Below are positions 27,312 through 35,754 of a DNA stretch of 64,000 nucleotides, piece after piece; position 1 is the stretch's first letter, and every line of letters starts with the position of its first letter. Source of the stretch: Pseudomonas paracarnis (GTDB taxonomy: Bacteria; Pseudomonadota; Gammaproteobacteria; Pseudomonadales; Pseudomonadaceae); the NCBI RefSeq assembly GCF_904063055.1, contig NZ_CAJFCN010000004.1, positions 372,001-436,000 of the forward strand, given 5' to 3'. The notes beneath the pieces are model-generated. The model did no database searches. It saw only the letters and a program-made list of their open reading frames with translations, and was not told where the DNA came from. Position numbers and translations under genes: made by a program.

Positions 27312-27839
27312 TCAGGCGGCCCCTTCGTTTTCTTCAACCAAGTCGAAGCGCACCACCTTGCGGTTGCTCTGGTCACCGAGCAGCAGCTTTTCGACCACGA
27401 ACACCAGGGTCAGCACGCCGCCAATCGGGATCGGCATGTAGGTGATGCCTACGCGCAGGGTGGGGATGGCGCTCATGAATTGGTTCCAGGTGGACAGGCA
27501 CAGCTTGGTGCCCCAAATCGTCATGAACACGCAGATGGTGCCCATCAGCAGTTGCGAGAGGATGCCGACGAGGCGGCGTTGGACAGGCGGCAAGCGGTCA
27601 GTGATCATCGCCACCGACATGTGCGCGCCGGCACGGTAACTGGCAGCGGCGCCGATAAAGGTGAACACCAGCATCAGCAGGATGGCGGTGGGCTCCGGCC
27701 AGCTGGAACCGGTACCGAGGGCGTAGCGGGTGAAGATACCCCAGGGAATGATCAAGGCCACCCCCAGGACCGAAAGGCCGGCGACCCAGATACAGGTCAT
27801 GTAAAGGCAGTCATTGAAGCGCAGCAGTAAAGTCTTCAT
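27312..27839 (-). CDS. TRAP transporter small membrane subunit (DctQ-type)
   Basis: The 175-residue protein has four hydrophobic segments and the DctQ pattern (MTCIWVAGLSVLGVALIIPWGIFTRYALGTGSSWPEPTAILLMLVFTFIGAAASYRAGAHMSV). ATG 27839 is preferred; a GTG 9 bases upstream at 27848 is also possible. It is the middle gene of DctP-DctQ-DctM, 65 bases after DctP. Confidence 0.92.
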   Translation of the reverse strand: MKTLLLRFNDCLYMTCIWVAGLSVLGVALIIPWGIFTRYALGTGSSWPEPTAILLMLVFTFIGAAASYRAGAHMSVAMITDRLPPVQRRLVGILSQLLMGTICVFMTIWGTKLCLSTWNQFMSAIPTLRVGITYMPIPIGGVLTLVFVVEKLLLGDQSNRKVVRFDLVEENEGAA

Positions 27840-27904
27840 GGCGTTCACCGTGACCGGGCGCGTCGATGCCGACCGCGCCGGGCCTTATGCAGGGGCAGGG
27901 GAGG

Positions 27905-28867
27905 TTATTGAACCGCGTCGATGCGCTTGATCATGTCCGCATACGGCGCACCGTACTTGGCACGCACCTGGGCGGTGGCCTCATAGAAGGGCTTTTTATC
28001 GACGGTGATGAACTCCACGCCGGCCTTCTTGAGTTTCTCTTCACTGCTGGCGGACTTGGCGTCCCAGAGCACGCGCTCATCGGCCTGGGCGGCCTTGGCA
28101 GCGGCCTTGACCATGTCCTGCTGGGCGGGGTCGAGCTTGTTCCAGGTGATTTTCGACATCACGATGGGTTCAGGCAGGATCAGGTGTTCGGTGAGGGTGT
28201 AGTACTTGGCGTTCTGAAAGTGGTTGTGTTCCAGCAAGGTCGGCGGATTGTTTTCCGCGCCGTCGATGACCCCGGTCTGCAGGGCGCTGAAGATCTCGCC
28301 GGTGTCCATGGCAATGCCGTTGGCGCCCATGGCGTTGAAGGCTTCGATGAAAATCGGGTTGCCTTGCACGCGGATCTTCATGCCCTTGAGGTCTTCGATC
28401 TTGCGCACCGGTTTCTTGGTATAGAGGTTGCGCGTGCCGCCATCCATCCAGGCCAGGGCCACCAGGCCGAACTCGGAGTTGGTGATCTTGGCGAGGATCT
28501 CGTCGCCAATCTCGCCATCGATGACCTTGCGCATATGCGCCTGGTCGCGGAACACGAACGGCAGGTTGAACACGTTCACGTCCGGCACCACCGGGCCGAC
28601 GATGCCGAGGCTGACGCGGGTCATTTGCACGGCGCCGACCTGGGCCTGTTCGACCACTTCCTTCTCGGAGCCCAGCACACCGCCGGGGAAGTACTTGAAG
28701 GTCAGCTCGCCGTTGCTCGCCTTGGTCAGGGCCTTGCCCATGTTCTCTTCGGCGACCACGGTGGGGTAGCCAGCGGGGTGAATGTCGGCGAACTTGATTT
28801 CCAGCGCGTGGGCGGCGCTGCTGAGGGTGAAGATTGCAGCGGCGAGCAAGGTGCGTTTGAAGTCCAT
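27905..28867 (-). CDS. TRAP transporter periplasmic binding protein (DctP-type), probably uronate-specific
   Basis: The 320-residue protein has a signal peptide (MDFKRTLLAAAIFTLSSAAHA, cut before LEIKFADI) and the DctP family stretch ARxxx-like VRKIEDLKGMKIRVQGNPIFIEAFNAMGANGIAMDTGEIFSALQTGVIDGAENNPPT. The arginine in KGMKIRVQGN is the position that usually contacts the carboxylate of the ligand. Lying in one operon with uronate dehydrogenase and an SMP-30 lactonase, it most likely binds galacturonate and/or glucuronate. Confidence 0.92.
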   Translation of the reverse strand: MDFKRTLLAAAIFTLSSAAHALEIKFADIHPAGYPTVVAEENMGKALTKASNGELTFKYFPGGVLGSEKEVVEQAQVGAVQMTRVSLGIVGPVVPDVNVFNLPFVFRDQAHMRKVIDGEIGDEILAKITNSEFGLVALAWMDGGTRNLYTKKPVRKIEDLKGMKIRVQGNPIFIEAFNAMGANGIAMDTGEIFSALQTGVIDGAENNPPTLLEHNHFQNAKYYTLTEHLILPEPIVMSKITWNKLDPAQQDMVKAAAKAAQADERVLWDAKSASSEEKLKKAGVEFITVDKKPFYEATAQVRAKYGAPYADMIKRIDAVQ

Positions 28868-28912
28868 GGAAGTCACTCCTGTCTTGTTATTGTTGTATTC
28901 AAGGCACAGCGA

Positions 28913-29788
28913 TTAAACGATGAAGCGGGGTTCGGGCAGTCCTTGGACGCCGGGGTTGAGGGCGAACACGCCACCAGACAGCGACTGTTCACTCGGGTCG
29001 TCGCGGATGGAAGTGACGTACAAGGTGTCCAGGCGGCTACCACCGAAGGCGCACATGGTGGGTTTTTTCACGGGCACGCTCAGGGAGCGGTCCAGGCGAC
29101 CGTCCGGGGTGAAACGGTGAACCAACCCGGCGTCGTTGGCGCAGATCCAGTAGCCGCCCTCGGCGTCCACGGCTGCACCGTCGGGCCGCCCGGGGAAGTC
29201 GTTCATATCAACGAACAGGCGGCGATTGGACGGTGTGCCGGTCTCGATGTCGTAGTCGAACGCCCAGACCTTTTGCACCTTCGGGTGCGAATCGGAAGCG
29301 TACATCGTGCGGCCATCGGGGCTGAAGGCCAGGCCGTTGAGGGTGATGAACCCGTCCAGTTGCGCGTGGGGCGCAGCCCCGGACCCATAGCGATAAAGGA
29401 CGCCTTCGGCGGCGTTCAAGCCCATGTCCAGCACCATGCTGCCGGCCCAGAAACGGCCCTGGCGATCGCAGCGGCCATCGTTCAAACGCATGTCCTTGCG
29501 CGAATGCTCGATGCTGGCCAGCGGCACGGTGTCGAGGCTGCCGTCGTTGTGGGGTGTGAGTTGGAAGAAGCCGGTTTGCATGCCAGCGACCCAATTGCCT
29601 GCCTGGGTGCGCGCAATACAGGCGAGCATCTCTGGGGCTTTCCACGCTGCCAGATGGCCGGTGGCGGCGTTCCAGCGTTGCAAGCCACCGTTGGGGATAT
29701 CCACCCAATACAGCGCGTTTTCTTCAGGCACCCACACCGGGCATTCGCCCACGGCATTGCGGGCATCGACAATCAATTCAGCAGTCAT
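28913..29788 (-). CDS. SMP-30/gluconolactonase-family aldarolactone hydrolase
   Basis: The 291-residue six-bladed propeller enzyme shows the metal-binding set: Glu in NAVGECPVWVPEENALYWVD, Asn/Asp in RLNDGRCDRQGRFWAGSM, NGLAFSPDGRTMYASDSH and the DGAAVDAEGGYW blade. In uronate oxidation the lactone made by uronate dehydrogenase is opened by this type of enzyme to galactarate or glucarate. It sits 26 bases downstream of udh. Initiation at the ATG 6 bases further upstream (29794) is equally possible. Confidence 0.88.
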   Translation of the reverse strand: MTAELIVDARNAVGECPVWVPEENALYWVDIPNGGLQRWNAATGHLAAWKAPEMLACIARTQAGNWVAGMQTGFFQLTPHNDGSLDTVPLASIEHSRKDMRLNDGRCDRQGRFWAGSMVLDMGLNAAEGVLYRYGSGAAPHAQLDGFITLNGLAFSPDGRTMYASDSHPKVQKVWAFDYDIETGTPSNRRLFVDMNDFPGRPDGAAVDAEGGYWICANDAGLVHRFTPDGRLDRSLSVPVKKPTMCAFGGSRLDTLYVTSIRDDPSEQSLSGGVFALNPGVQGLPEPRFIV

Positions 29789-29814
29789 GGTCATTCCCTT
29801 GGGTTGCTGGGCAC

Positions 29815-30633
29815 TCAGTCACCGAACGGCCCCGCCGCGCAGAACGCACCGCCCTGGTAGACCTTGGCCGGGTCATCGGCGGCCACGGGCGGTTGGGCTT
29901 CGACCTGGGCGCGGAACACTTCGGAGCTGTCCTTGGGGGCAAAGCCCAGGTGCGCGGCGTAGCGGTTGTCCCACCAGGTGTCGAGGTTGGCCGACATGCC
30001 GTACACCACGGTATGGCCGACGTTGGGCGTGTACAGCGCCCGTTCGAGCAGTTGGGTCAGGTCGTCGAAGCTGAGCCAGGTGTGCATCATCCTTCGGTTC
30101 TGCGGTTGCGGGAACGAGGAGCCGATACGGATGCTCACGGTCTCGATGCCATAACGGTCGAAGTAGAAACTGGCCATGTCTTCGCCGTAGGACTTGGACA
30201 GGCCGTAGTAACTGTCCGGGCGGCGCGGGGAGTGGGCGTCAAGTTGCTCGCCCTGTTTGTAGAAACCGATCACGTGATTGGAACTGGCGAAGATCACCCG
30301 CTTGACCCCGTGGCGGCGGGCGGCTTCGTAGATATGGAACACGCCACTGATATTCGCGCCCAGTACTTCTTCGAACGAGCGCTCCACTGACACGCCGCCA
30401 AAGTGCAGGATGGCGTCGACGCCCTCTACCAACTGATGCACGGCGTGTTTGTCGGCCAGGTCGCAGGTGTGTACCTCTTCGCGAGCATCGGTGGCGGGGG
30501 CCATTTCAGCGATATCCGAAAGGCGCAGCACCTGGGCATAAGGACGCATGCGTTCGCGCAGGACTTTGCCCAGGCCGCCGGCGGCACCAGTTAGCAACAG
30601 ACGGTTGAAGGGAGCGGGGGTGGTGGTGGTCAT
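29815..30633 (-). CDS. udh: Uronate dehydrogenase
   Basis: This NAD-dependent short-chain dehydrogenase oxidises galacturonate or glucuronate to the aldaro-1,5-lactone. The 272-residue protein has an N-terminal Rossmann motif (LLLTGAAGGLGKVLRERM) and the catalytic YxxxK as SYYGLSKSYGEDMASFYFDRYGIETVSIRIGSSFP, closely resembling known Pseudomonas and Agrobacterium uronate dehydrogenases in length and motif spacing. It is first in udh - lactonase - DctP - DctQ - DctM. An operator-like motif lies 25 bases upstream. Confidence 0.93.
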   Translation of the reverse strand: MTTTTPAPFNRLLLTGAAGGLGKVLRERMRPYAQVLRLSDIAEMAPATDAREEVHTCDLADKHAVHQLVEGVDAILHFGGVSVERSFEEVLGANISGVFHIYEAARRHGVKRVIFASSNHVIGFYKQGEQLDAHSPRRPDSYYGLSKSYGEDMASFYFDRYGIETVSIRIGSSFPQPQNRRMMHTWLSFDDLTQLLERALYTPNVGHTVVYGMSANLDTWWDNRYAAHLGFAPKDSSEVFRAQVEAQPPVAADDPAKVYQGGAFCAAGPFGD

Positions 30634-30657
30634 GGGCCTTCCAGATTTTTGTTGTAG

Positions 30658-30670
30658 GTTGTCGTATGAC
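30658..30670 (+). promoter_or_regulatory. Operator-like motif upstream of udh
   Basis: GTTGTCGTATGAC matches 11 of 13 positions of the perfect inverted repeat found before the porin gene at 32170-32182. Shared sites in front of both uronate transcription units point to one regulator, probably GntR/FadR-type, not encoded in this window. Confidence 0.5.
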
Positions 30671-30735
30671 TATGGGGAAATAGTGTTAGGGATTCCTGGT
30701 GTTGTCAACGTCCTTCCAGGCACATGAGATCAAAG

Positions 30736-30822
30736 GTGGGAGCTGGCTTGCCTGCGATAGCGGTGAGTATGAAAAGGATGTGGTAACTGACCCATCGCTA
30801 TCGCAGGCAAGCCAGCTCCCAC
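30736..30822. repeat. REPIN-like inverted repeat, family 1
   Basis: GTGGGAGCTGGCTTGCCTGC and the inverse GGCAAGCCAGCTCCCAC flank a variable centre between the udh promoter and the porin gene end. Confidence 0.9.
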
Positions 30823-30863
30823 ATGGATATGTCGCACCTTAGAGATCGGATTTGCCTTTGGAG

Positions 30864-32126
30864 CTACAACAACGAAATCGGATAGCTGATAAAAATCCGG
30901 TTCTCGTCGAACTCGTTATTGCTGAAATCCCGGCGCATGGTCGAGTTGCGCCACTTCACATTGAGGTTCTTCAGCGCACCGCTCTGCACCGTGTAGGCCA
31001 ACTCCGACTCACGTCCCCACTCCTTGCCGTCGGTGATCGCTCCGGTGTGTACATTGCTGCCGCTGATATAGCGGTTCATCAGGGTGAGCCCTGGAACGCC
31101 GAGCACCACAAAGTTGAAGTCGTGGCGCACCTGCCAGGACTTTTCCTTGGCGTTGTCGTAGCTGGCGTTGTAGCTGTCGTTGGCCAGGGTGCCGCCACTG
31201 GTGCCGTTGATGCGCATCCAGGCGCTGTCGCCGCTGAGTTTTTGCAGGCCAACGTAGAAGGTGTGGCCGTTGTATTTGGCCGAGAGCAGAGCGAACAGGG
31301 TCTTGTTATCGAGGTCGCCGGCCAGGGCGCTGCCGTCTTCCTTGCCGTTGAAGAACCCGAGGTTGGCGCCCAGAGTCCAGTCGCCCAGCGGCTGGCTGTG
31401 GGTGAGGTTGAGGTACTGCTGTTGGTAGATATCAGTCAGTTCGGCGTACCACAGGCCGACCTGGGTACGTTTGTCGTTGAAGGTGTATTCGCCGCCGCCG
31501 AAGTTGAAACGGTCCGAAGTGAACGCGGCTTTGCCGTTCATGAACATGTCTTCCATGCTCGCGTCGTTGCGCGGGCTGTTGCCGCGAAACTGGCCACCGT
31601 AGAGCGTCAGGCCGGCGATTTCATTGGAAGTGATTTGGCCGCCACGAAAGGTCTGGGGCAGGGAGCGGCCATCATCGGAACGCAGGATCGGCAGCACCGG
31701 CATCCATTCGCCAACCTTCAACTCGGTCTTCGACAGCCTGGTTTTCAGCGCGACACCCAGACGCCCGAAATTGTCGGCGGGGCGGCCATCGTCATGCACC
31801 GGCAACAGTTGGGTGCCGGCGGTGCCTTTGCCGCCATCAAGCTTTTGCGAATACAGGCCCAGCACGTCAATCCCGAAACCGACCGTGCCCTGGGTAAAGC
31901 CGGACTTGGCATCAAGGATAAAATTCTGCGTCCACTCTTCGGCCTTGCCCTGGGGGTTGGTCGGGTTGGTGAAGTTGCGATTGAAGTAGGCATTACGCAG
32001 GTTGAGCGTGGCCTTGGCGTCGTCGATAAAACCTTCGGCGTTGACGCCCAGCGGCAGGGTGACGGCCAGGCTGCCGAGACCGAGAAGGCCCAGGCGCGTG
32101 CAAGAATGACGGGCGGATTGACTCAC
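30864..32126 (-). CDS. OprD-family outer-membrane porin, probably for uronates
   Basis: The 420-residue protein has a signal peptide (hydrophobic LGLLGLGSLAVTLPLGVNA, cut before EGFIDDAKATLNLRNAYFNRNF) and the alternating beta-strand pattern of OprD-type 18-strand barrels, ending in the aromatic/hydrophobic C-terminus IFISYPISLL. The N-terminal DDAKATLNLRNAYFNRNF and QGTVGFGIDVLGLYSQKLDGG are hallmark OprD stretches. It is co-oriented with, and shares an operator motif with, the uronate operon, so uronates or aldarates are the likely solutes. Confidence 0.9.
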   Translation of the reverse strand: MSQSARHSCTRLGLLGLGSLAVTLPLGVNAEGFIDDAKATLNLRNAYFNRNFTNPTNPQGKAEEWTQNFILDAKSGFTQGTVGFGIDVLGLYSQKLDGGKGTAGTQLLPVHDDGRPADNFGRLGVALKTRLSKTELKVGEWMPVLPILRSDDGRSLPQTFRGGQITSNEIAGLTLYGGQFRGNSPRNDASMEDMFMNGKAAFTSDRFNFGGGEYTFNDKRTQVGLWYAELTDIYQQQYLNLTHSQPLGDWTLGANLGFFNGKEDGSALAGDLDNKTLFALLSAKYNGHTFYVGLQKLSGDSAWMRINGTSGGTLANDSYNASYDNAKEKSWQVRHDFNFVVLGVPGLTLMNRYISGSNVHTGAITDGKEWGRESELAYTVQSGALKNLNVKWRNSTMRRDFSNNEFDENRIFISYPISLL

Positions 32127-32169
32127 AGTGAGGCTCCCTTTGTTTTGTTGTTTTTATTATTTGTTATAC

Positions 32170-32182
32170 GTTGTCGTACAAC
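32170..32182. promoter_or_regulatory. Palindromic operator upstream of the porin gene
   Basis: GTTGTCGTACAAC is an inverted repeat with perfect 5-base arms and a 3-base centre, 44 bases upstream of the porin ATG. A near copy lies before udh. It resembles sites of GntR/FadR-type sugar-acid repressors; the regulator itself is not in the window. Confidence 0.55.
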
Positions 32183-32278
32183 ATTGAGCGCGATATTTGC
32201 GAGGTTTTGAGGGCGTGTCAAGCAGAAGTTATACGATGACCTGGGTGAAACGATTCAACTGATGGGGGCACGGTCAGT

Positions 32279-32364
32279 GTGGGAGCTGGCTTGCCTGCGA
32301 TGGCGGCGAATCAGACAGTATGCAGTCACTGATCCACCGCCATCGCAGGCAAGCCAGCTCCCAC
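32279..32364. repeat. REPIN-like inverted repeat, family 1
   Basis: GTGGGAGCTGGCTTGCCTGC and its inverse flank a 45-base centre, between the porin promoter and the copD end. Confidence 0.9.
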
Positions 32365-32388
32365 ATTGATTGCATTGCACAAGACTTT

Positions 32389-33249
32389 TCAGCCAGCCAT
32401 GACCATCGGCGGCAGGGTGCCAAGCAGGGAAACCGCAGCCACCGCTGCAATGCCCAACAGCCACTCCATCATCACGCTGGCTTTCAAACTGCCCAGGCGT
32501 TGCTCGCAGCGTTTGATACGCAACCGATTCAACAGCGCCAACCCGAGCATGCCCAGCACCAGCCCCACCTTGATCAGCAAAATCAAGGCAAACCCTTGGA
32601 ACAGCGGCGTGGGCCACAGTTGCCCAGTGAGCACCCGCACGTTGATCAAGCCAGTCACCAACAGGCCGGCGACCAGGCCATAGCCCACACCACTGAAGCG
32701 GCGCAAAATCGGCTTTAGGCGATGGTCTTGCGCATGCCTGAGGATCAGCACCAACACCAGCAACCCCCCGAGCCAGGCCCCCACGCACAGCAGGTGCACC
32801 ACCTGGTTAAGGATCAGCAACCGCCCACTCAGCCCGTCGAGCATGGCGCCGTGGCCTACCGGGGCCAGGGTCGCCAGCAGCAGGGCGAGCAGCGGCAAGC
32901 GCAAGGCCGGCCAGGGCTTGATCAGCACGATCACCAGCAGCAGGTTAAGCAGCAGATGCCAGGTCCATACCTGGCCAAAAAAGGTTTTGCCCAGCACCAA
33001 CTGCACCGTGGCCGGTTGCAGCGCCGAGTCCCAACTGCCAGCCATGCTGGCGGTGATCAACAGCAGCCACGCAACCCCGGTGAGCAGCCCCAGGCCGGCC
33101 AGGCCACGGGTGATGCGCAGCAATTGCCGGTCCAGTGTCGGCTGCACGACGTGAGCGCCGAGCAGCCAGGGCCTGAACACCCAGGCCCCGAACATCAGCA
33201 ACACGACGCAAAAGTGCAGGAAGCGGCACAGCACCAGCAGGGTTGCCAT
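32389..33249 (-). CDS. copD: CopD-family copper-transport membrane protein
   Basis: The 286-residue inner-membrane protein has about eight hydrophobic segments and the CopD/PcoD pattern (LVLCRFLHFCVVLLMFGAWVFRPWLLG at the start; GKTFFGQVWTWHLLLNLLLVIVLI and LNQVVHLLCVGAWLGGLLVLVL with membrane His residues). CopD is thought to move copper across the inner membrane, receiving it from CopC. It lies 3 bases after copC. No copA or copB gene is adjacent. Confidence 0.88.
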   Translation of the reverse strand: MATLLVLCRFLHFCVVLLMFGAWVFRPWLLGAHVVQPTLDRQLLRITRGLAGLGLLTGVAWLLLITASMAGSWDSALQPATVQLVLGKTFFGQVWTWHLLLNLLLVIVLIKPWPALRLPLLALLLATLAPVGHGAMLDGLSGRLLILNQVVHLLCVGAWLGGLLVLVLILRHAQDHRLKPILRRFSGVGYGLVAGLLVTGLINVRVLTGQLWPTPLFQGFALILLIKVGLVLGMLGLALLNRLRIKRCEQRLGSLKASVMMEWLLGIAAVAAVSLLGTLPPMVMAG

Positions 33250-33252
33250 GGG

Positions 33253-33618
33253 TTATTGGCCGACCTTGAAGCTGTAAGTGCCTTCGCTTTTGTGAGTGTC
33301 GACGGACACCGCATGCCATTCGACCTTATACGTGCCACTTGCCAGCGGAGCGGCAGGCGTGACCACCAGGGTTTTCTTGTCGGCGTCCGGGGTTTCCAGG
33401 CCCTTGATGGCAATTTCGGTGCCGTCCTTGCTCAGGGAGACCTTGGTAAAGGTGGCTTCGACGCCTTCGCTGAAGGTCAGGCGCAGGTCTGTGGGGGCGG
33501 CGACGCGGCTGTCAGCCGCAGGTTGCGCGCTCTTGAGGTGGGCGTGGGCAAACGCGGCAGAAGCGCCCAGCAGGGCAGTGAACAGGACAGCAGCGGTCAG
33601 GGACTTCTTGAGCAACAT
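33253..33618 (-). CDS. copC: CopC-family periplasmic copper-binding protein
   Basis: The 121-residue protein has a signal peptide (MLLKKSLTAAVLFTALLGASAAFA) whose expected cleavage leaves an N-terminal His (HAHLKSAQPAADSR). This is required for the histidine-brace Cu(II) site, with Asp and His in the C-terminal WHAVSVDTHKSEGTYSFKV completing it. The Met-rich Cu(I) loop of some CopC proteins is absent, so this is probably a Cu(II)-only type. It is in an operon with copD and divergent from a TetR-type gene. Confidence 0.9.
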   Translation of the reverse strand: MLLKKSLTAAVLFTALLGASAAFAHAHLKSAQPAADSRVAAPTDLRLTFSEGVEATFTKVSLSKDGTEIAIKGLETPDADKKTLVVTPAAPLASGTYKVEWHAVSVDTHKSEGTYSFKVGQ

Positions 33619-33734
33619 TGTTCAACACCGATCAGAGGATAGGAGCCGGCAGTGTACGAAGTTTCGGCTTGGCCTGTCGCCCCGATCTAGAGCCGGTGGT
33701 AGTCTTTAGGCCGTGTTGTTGTCAGGGAGCCCTT

Positions 33735-34355
33735 ATGGGCAATCACAAGATCGGAATTCGTCGGGTCAACGTCGAGAAAATCCTGCTGGCGGCGGAGAAG
33801 GTCTTCGCCAACAAAGGCTATGGCAGCACCGCCATGGCCGACATCGCCGAAGAAGCGCAACTGCCGCGCTCCAACCTGCATTACTACTTCACCACCAAGA
33901 GCGAGCTGTACAGCGCGGTGCTGTTCGACCTGCTGGAATTGTGGAAGCAGGACGCCCTGAGCTTTGAAACCTTTGACGACCCCCGTGTGGTGCTCAGCAG
34001 CTACATCCGCGCCAAGATGCAGCGCTCGCGCACGCGTCCGTATGGTTCCAAGGTCTGGGCCAATGAAATCATCCACGGCGCGCCCACACTCGGCGAGGCC
34101 CTGGATGAAAGCCTGTACGACTGGGCCAAGATGAAGGAAGCGAAGATTCGCCAATGGGTGCAAGACAAACGCATCCTGCCGGTGGAGCCCTCGAGCCTGC
34201 TGTACATGATCTGGGCCTCGACCCAGCACTATGCCGACTTCGACCACCAAGTGAAGATTTTGAATGATCACCAGCCGTTGTCGGACAGGCAGTTCGAGAA
34301 GGCGATACAGACGGTGACCGGTGTGATTTTGCGCGGGATTGGCTTGGAACCCTGA
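33735..34355 (+). CDS. TetR/AcrR-family regulator, probably of pyrimidine breakdown (RutR-like)
   Basis: The 206-residue protein starts at ATG 33735 (MGNHKIGIRRVNVEKILLAAEKVFANKGY); the open upstream stretch from 33618 looks non-coding. The N-terminal helix-turn-helix is GYGSTAMADIAEEAQLPRSNLHYYFTTKSELYSAVL. The C-terminal domain resembles RutR-type ligand domains. It lies next to the reductive pyrimidine genes on one side and copCD on the other. Control of the pyrimidine genes is the better guess because RutR-like proteins sense uracil/thymine; the sequence does not prove it. Confidence 0.82.
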   Translation: MGNHKIGIRRVNVEKILLAAEKVFANKGYGSTAMADIAEEAQLPRSNLHYYFTTKSELYSAVLFDLLELWKQDALSFETFDDPRVVLSSYIRAKMQRSRTRPYGSKVWANEIIHGAPTLGEALDESLYDWAKMKEAKIRQWVQDKRILPVEPSSLLYMIWASTQHYADFDHQVKILNDHQPLSDRQFEKAIQTVTGVILRGIGLEP

Positions 34356-34358
34356 GCT

Positions 34359-34469
34359 GATCGTTCCCACGCTCCGCGTGGGAATGCCGCCCTGGACGCT
34401 CTGCGTCCGCTCTTGCCAGGGTGACGCGGAGCGTCACAGGATGCGTTCCCACGTGGAGCGTGGGAACGA
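34359..34469. repeat. REPIN-like inverted repeat, family 2
   Basis: GATCGTTCCCACGCTCCGCG at the left and GCGTGGGAACGA at the right, with an inner GACGC...GCGTC pair, between the convergent TetR and preA genes. Confidence 0.9.
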
Positions 34470-34479
34470 GGGGCAAGGG

Positions 34480-35754
34480 TTACACCGCTTCGCGGTAAGG
34501 ATTGCGCGGGTCCTGCGTCCAGTTCAAAAACGGCTTGCCGTTATCGATCGGCACCATCTCGATGCAGCCGGCCACCGGGCAGGTGATCTGGCACAGGTTG
34601 CAGCCCACGCACTCATCGTCGATCACCTCATACAGATGCGTGCCATCAGCCTGCTTCAAGCTGGCAATGGCCTGGTGCGAGGTGTCCTCGCAGGCAATAT
34701 GGCAACGCCCACAGCCAATGCACGCCGCTTGATCAATCTTGGCGATGACCTGGTAGTTGATGTCCAGGTACTTCCAGTCCGTGGTATTGCCCACCGCCCG
34801 CCCGGAAAACGCCTGCAGGTTGGCATGGCCCTGGCTGTCCATCCAGCGCGACAAGCCGTCCTTCATCTCTTCAACGATGCGAAACCCATGCAGCATCGCC
34901 GCCGTGCACACCTGCACCGCGCCGCAGCCCAGGGCGACGAATTCCGCGGCGTCGCGCCAGGTACCGATGCCGCCGATGCCGCAGATCGGCAGGCCGTTGG
35001 TCTGTGGGTCACGGGCGATTTCGGCGACCATGTTCAACGCAATCGGCTTGACCGCCGAGCCGCAGTAACCGCCATGAGTACTCTGGGTGCCGACCACCGG
35101 CAGCGCGACCATGCGTTCCAGGTCCACGCTGGTGATGGAGTTGATGGTGTTGATCAGCGACACCGCATCGGCGCCACCGCGATAGGCCGCTCGCGCCGCC
35201 ACGCGGATGTCGGTGATGTTCGGCGTGAGTTTGACGATCACCGGCAGCGAGCAATAGGTCTTGCACCAGCGCGTCACTTGCTCCACGTACTCCGGCACCT
35301 GGCCGACGGCGGCGCCCATGCCCCGTTCGGGCATGCCGTGAGGGCAGCCGAAGTTCAGCTCGATGCCGTCGCAGCCGGTCGCCTCCACCAAGGGCAGGAT
35401 GCTTTTCCAGGACGCTTCGACACAAGGCACCATCAGCGAGACGATCAGCGCGCGGTCCGGCCAGTCCTTTTTCACCTGGGTGATTTCCCGCAAGTTGATC
35501 TCCAGGGAGCGGTCGGTGATCAGTTCGATATTGTTGATGCCCAGCACTTCGCGGTTGGCGCCATAGTGCGCGGAGTAACGCGACGACACGTTCACCGCCG
35601 CCGGATCTTCCCCCAGGGTTTTCCACACGACGCCACCCCAGCCGGCCTCGAAGGCGCGCACTACGTTGTAGGCTTTGTCGGTGGGCGGCGCGGAAGCCAG
35701 CCAGAACGGATTGGGCGCTTTGATTCCGGCGAATACAATCGAGAGATCGGCCAT
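34480..35754 (-). CDS. preA: NAD-dependent dihydropyrimidine dehydrogenase subunit PreA (PydA-like)
   Basis: PreA reduces uracil and thymine to the 5,6-dihydro forms. The 424-residue protein has an FMN-binding TIM barrel (IELNFGCPHGMPERGMGAAVGQ with the active-site region; CGIGGIGTWRDAAEFVALGCGAVQVCTAAM for the FMN phosphate) and a C-terminal two-cluster ferredoxin domain (CIGCGRCHIAC and CVGCNLCQITCPVAGC). Its ATG overlaps the preT stop by one base (TAATG), so the two subunits are coupled. It is the last gene of the operon. Confidence 0.94.
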   Translation of the reverse strand: MADLSIVFAGIKAPNPFWLASAPPTDKAYNVVRAFEAGWGGVVWKTLGEDPAAVNVSSRYSAHYGANREVLGINNIELITDRSLEINLREITQVKKDWPDRALIVSLMVPCVEASWKSILPLVEATGCDGIELNFGCPHGMPERGMGAAVGQVPEYVEQVTRWCKTYCSLPVIVKLTPNITDIRVAARAAYRGGADAVSLINTINSITSVDLERMVALPVVGTQSTHGGYCGSAVKPIALNMVAEIARDPQTNGLPICGIGGIGTWRDAAEFVALGCGAVQVCTAAMLHGFRIVEEMKDGLSRWMDSQGHANLQAFSGRAVGNTTDWKYLDINYQVIAKIDQAACIGCGRCHIACEDTSHQAIASLKQADGTHLYEVIDDECVGCNLCQITCPVAGCIEMVPIDNGKPFLNWTQDPRNPYREAV

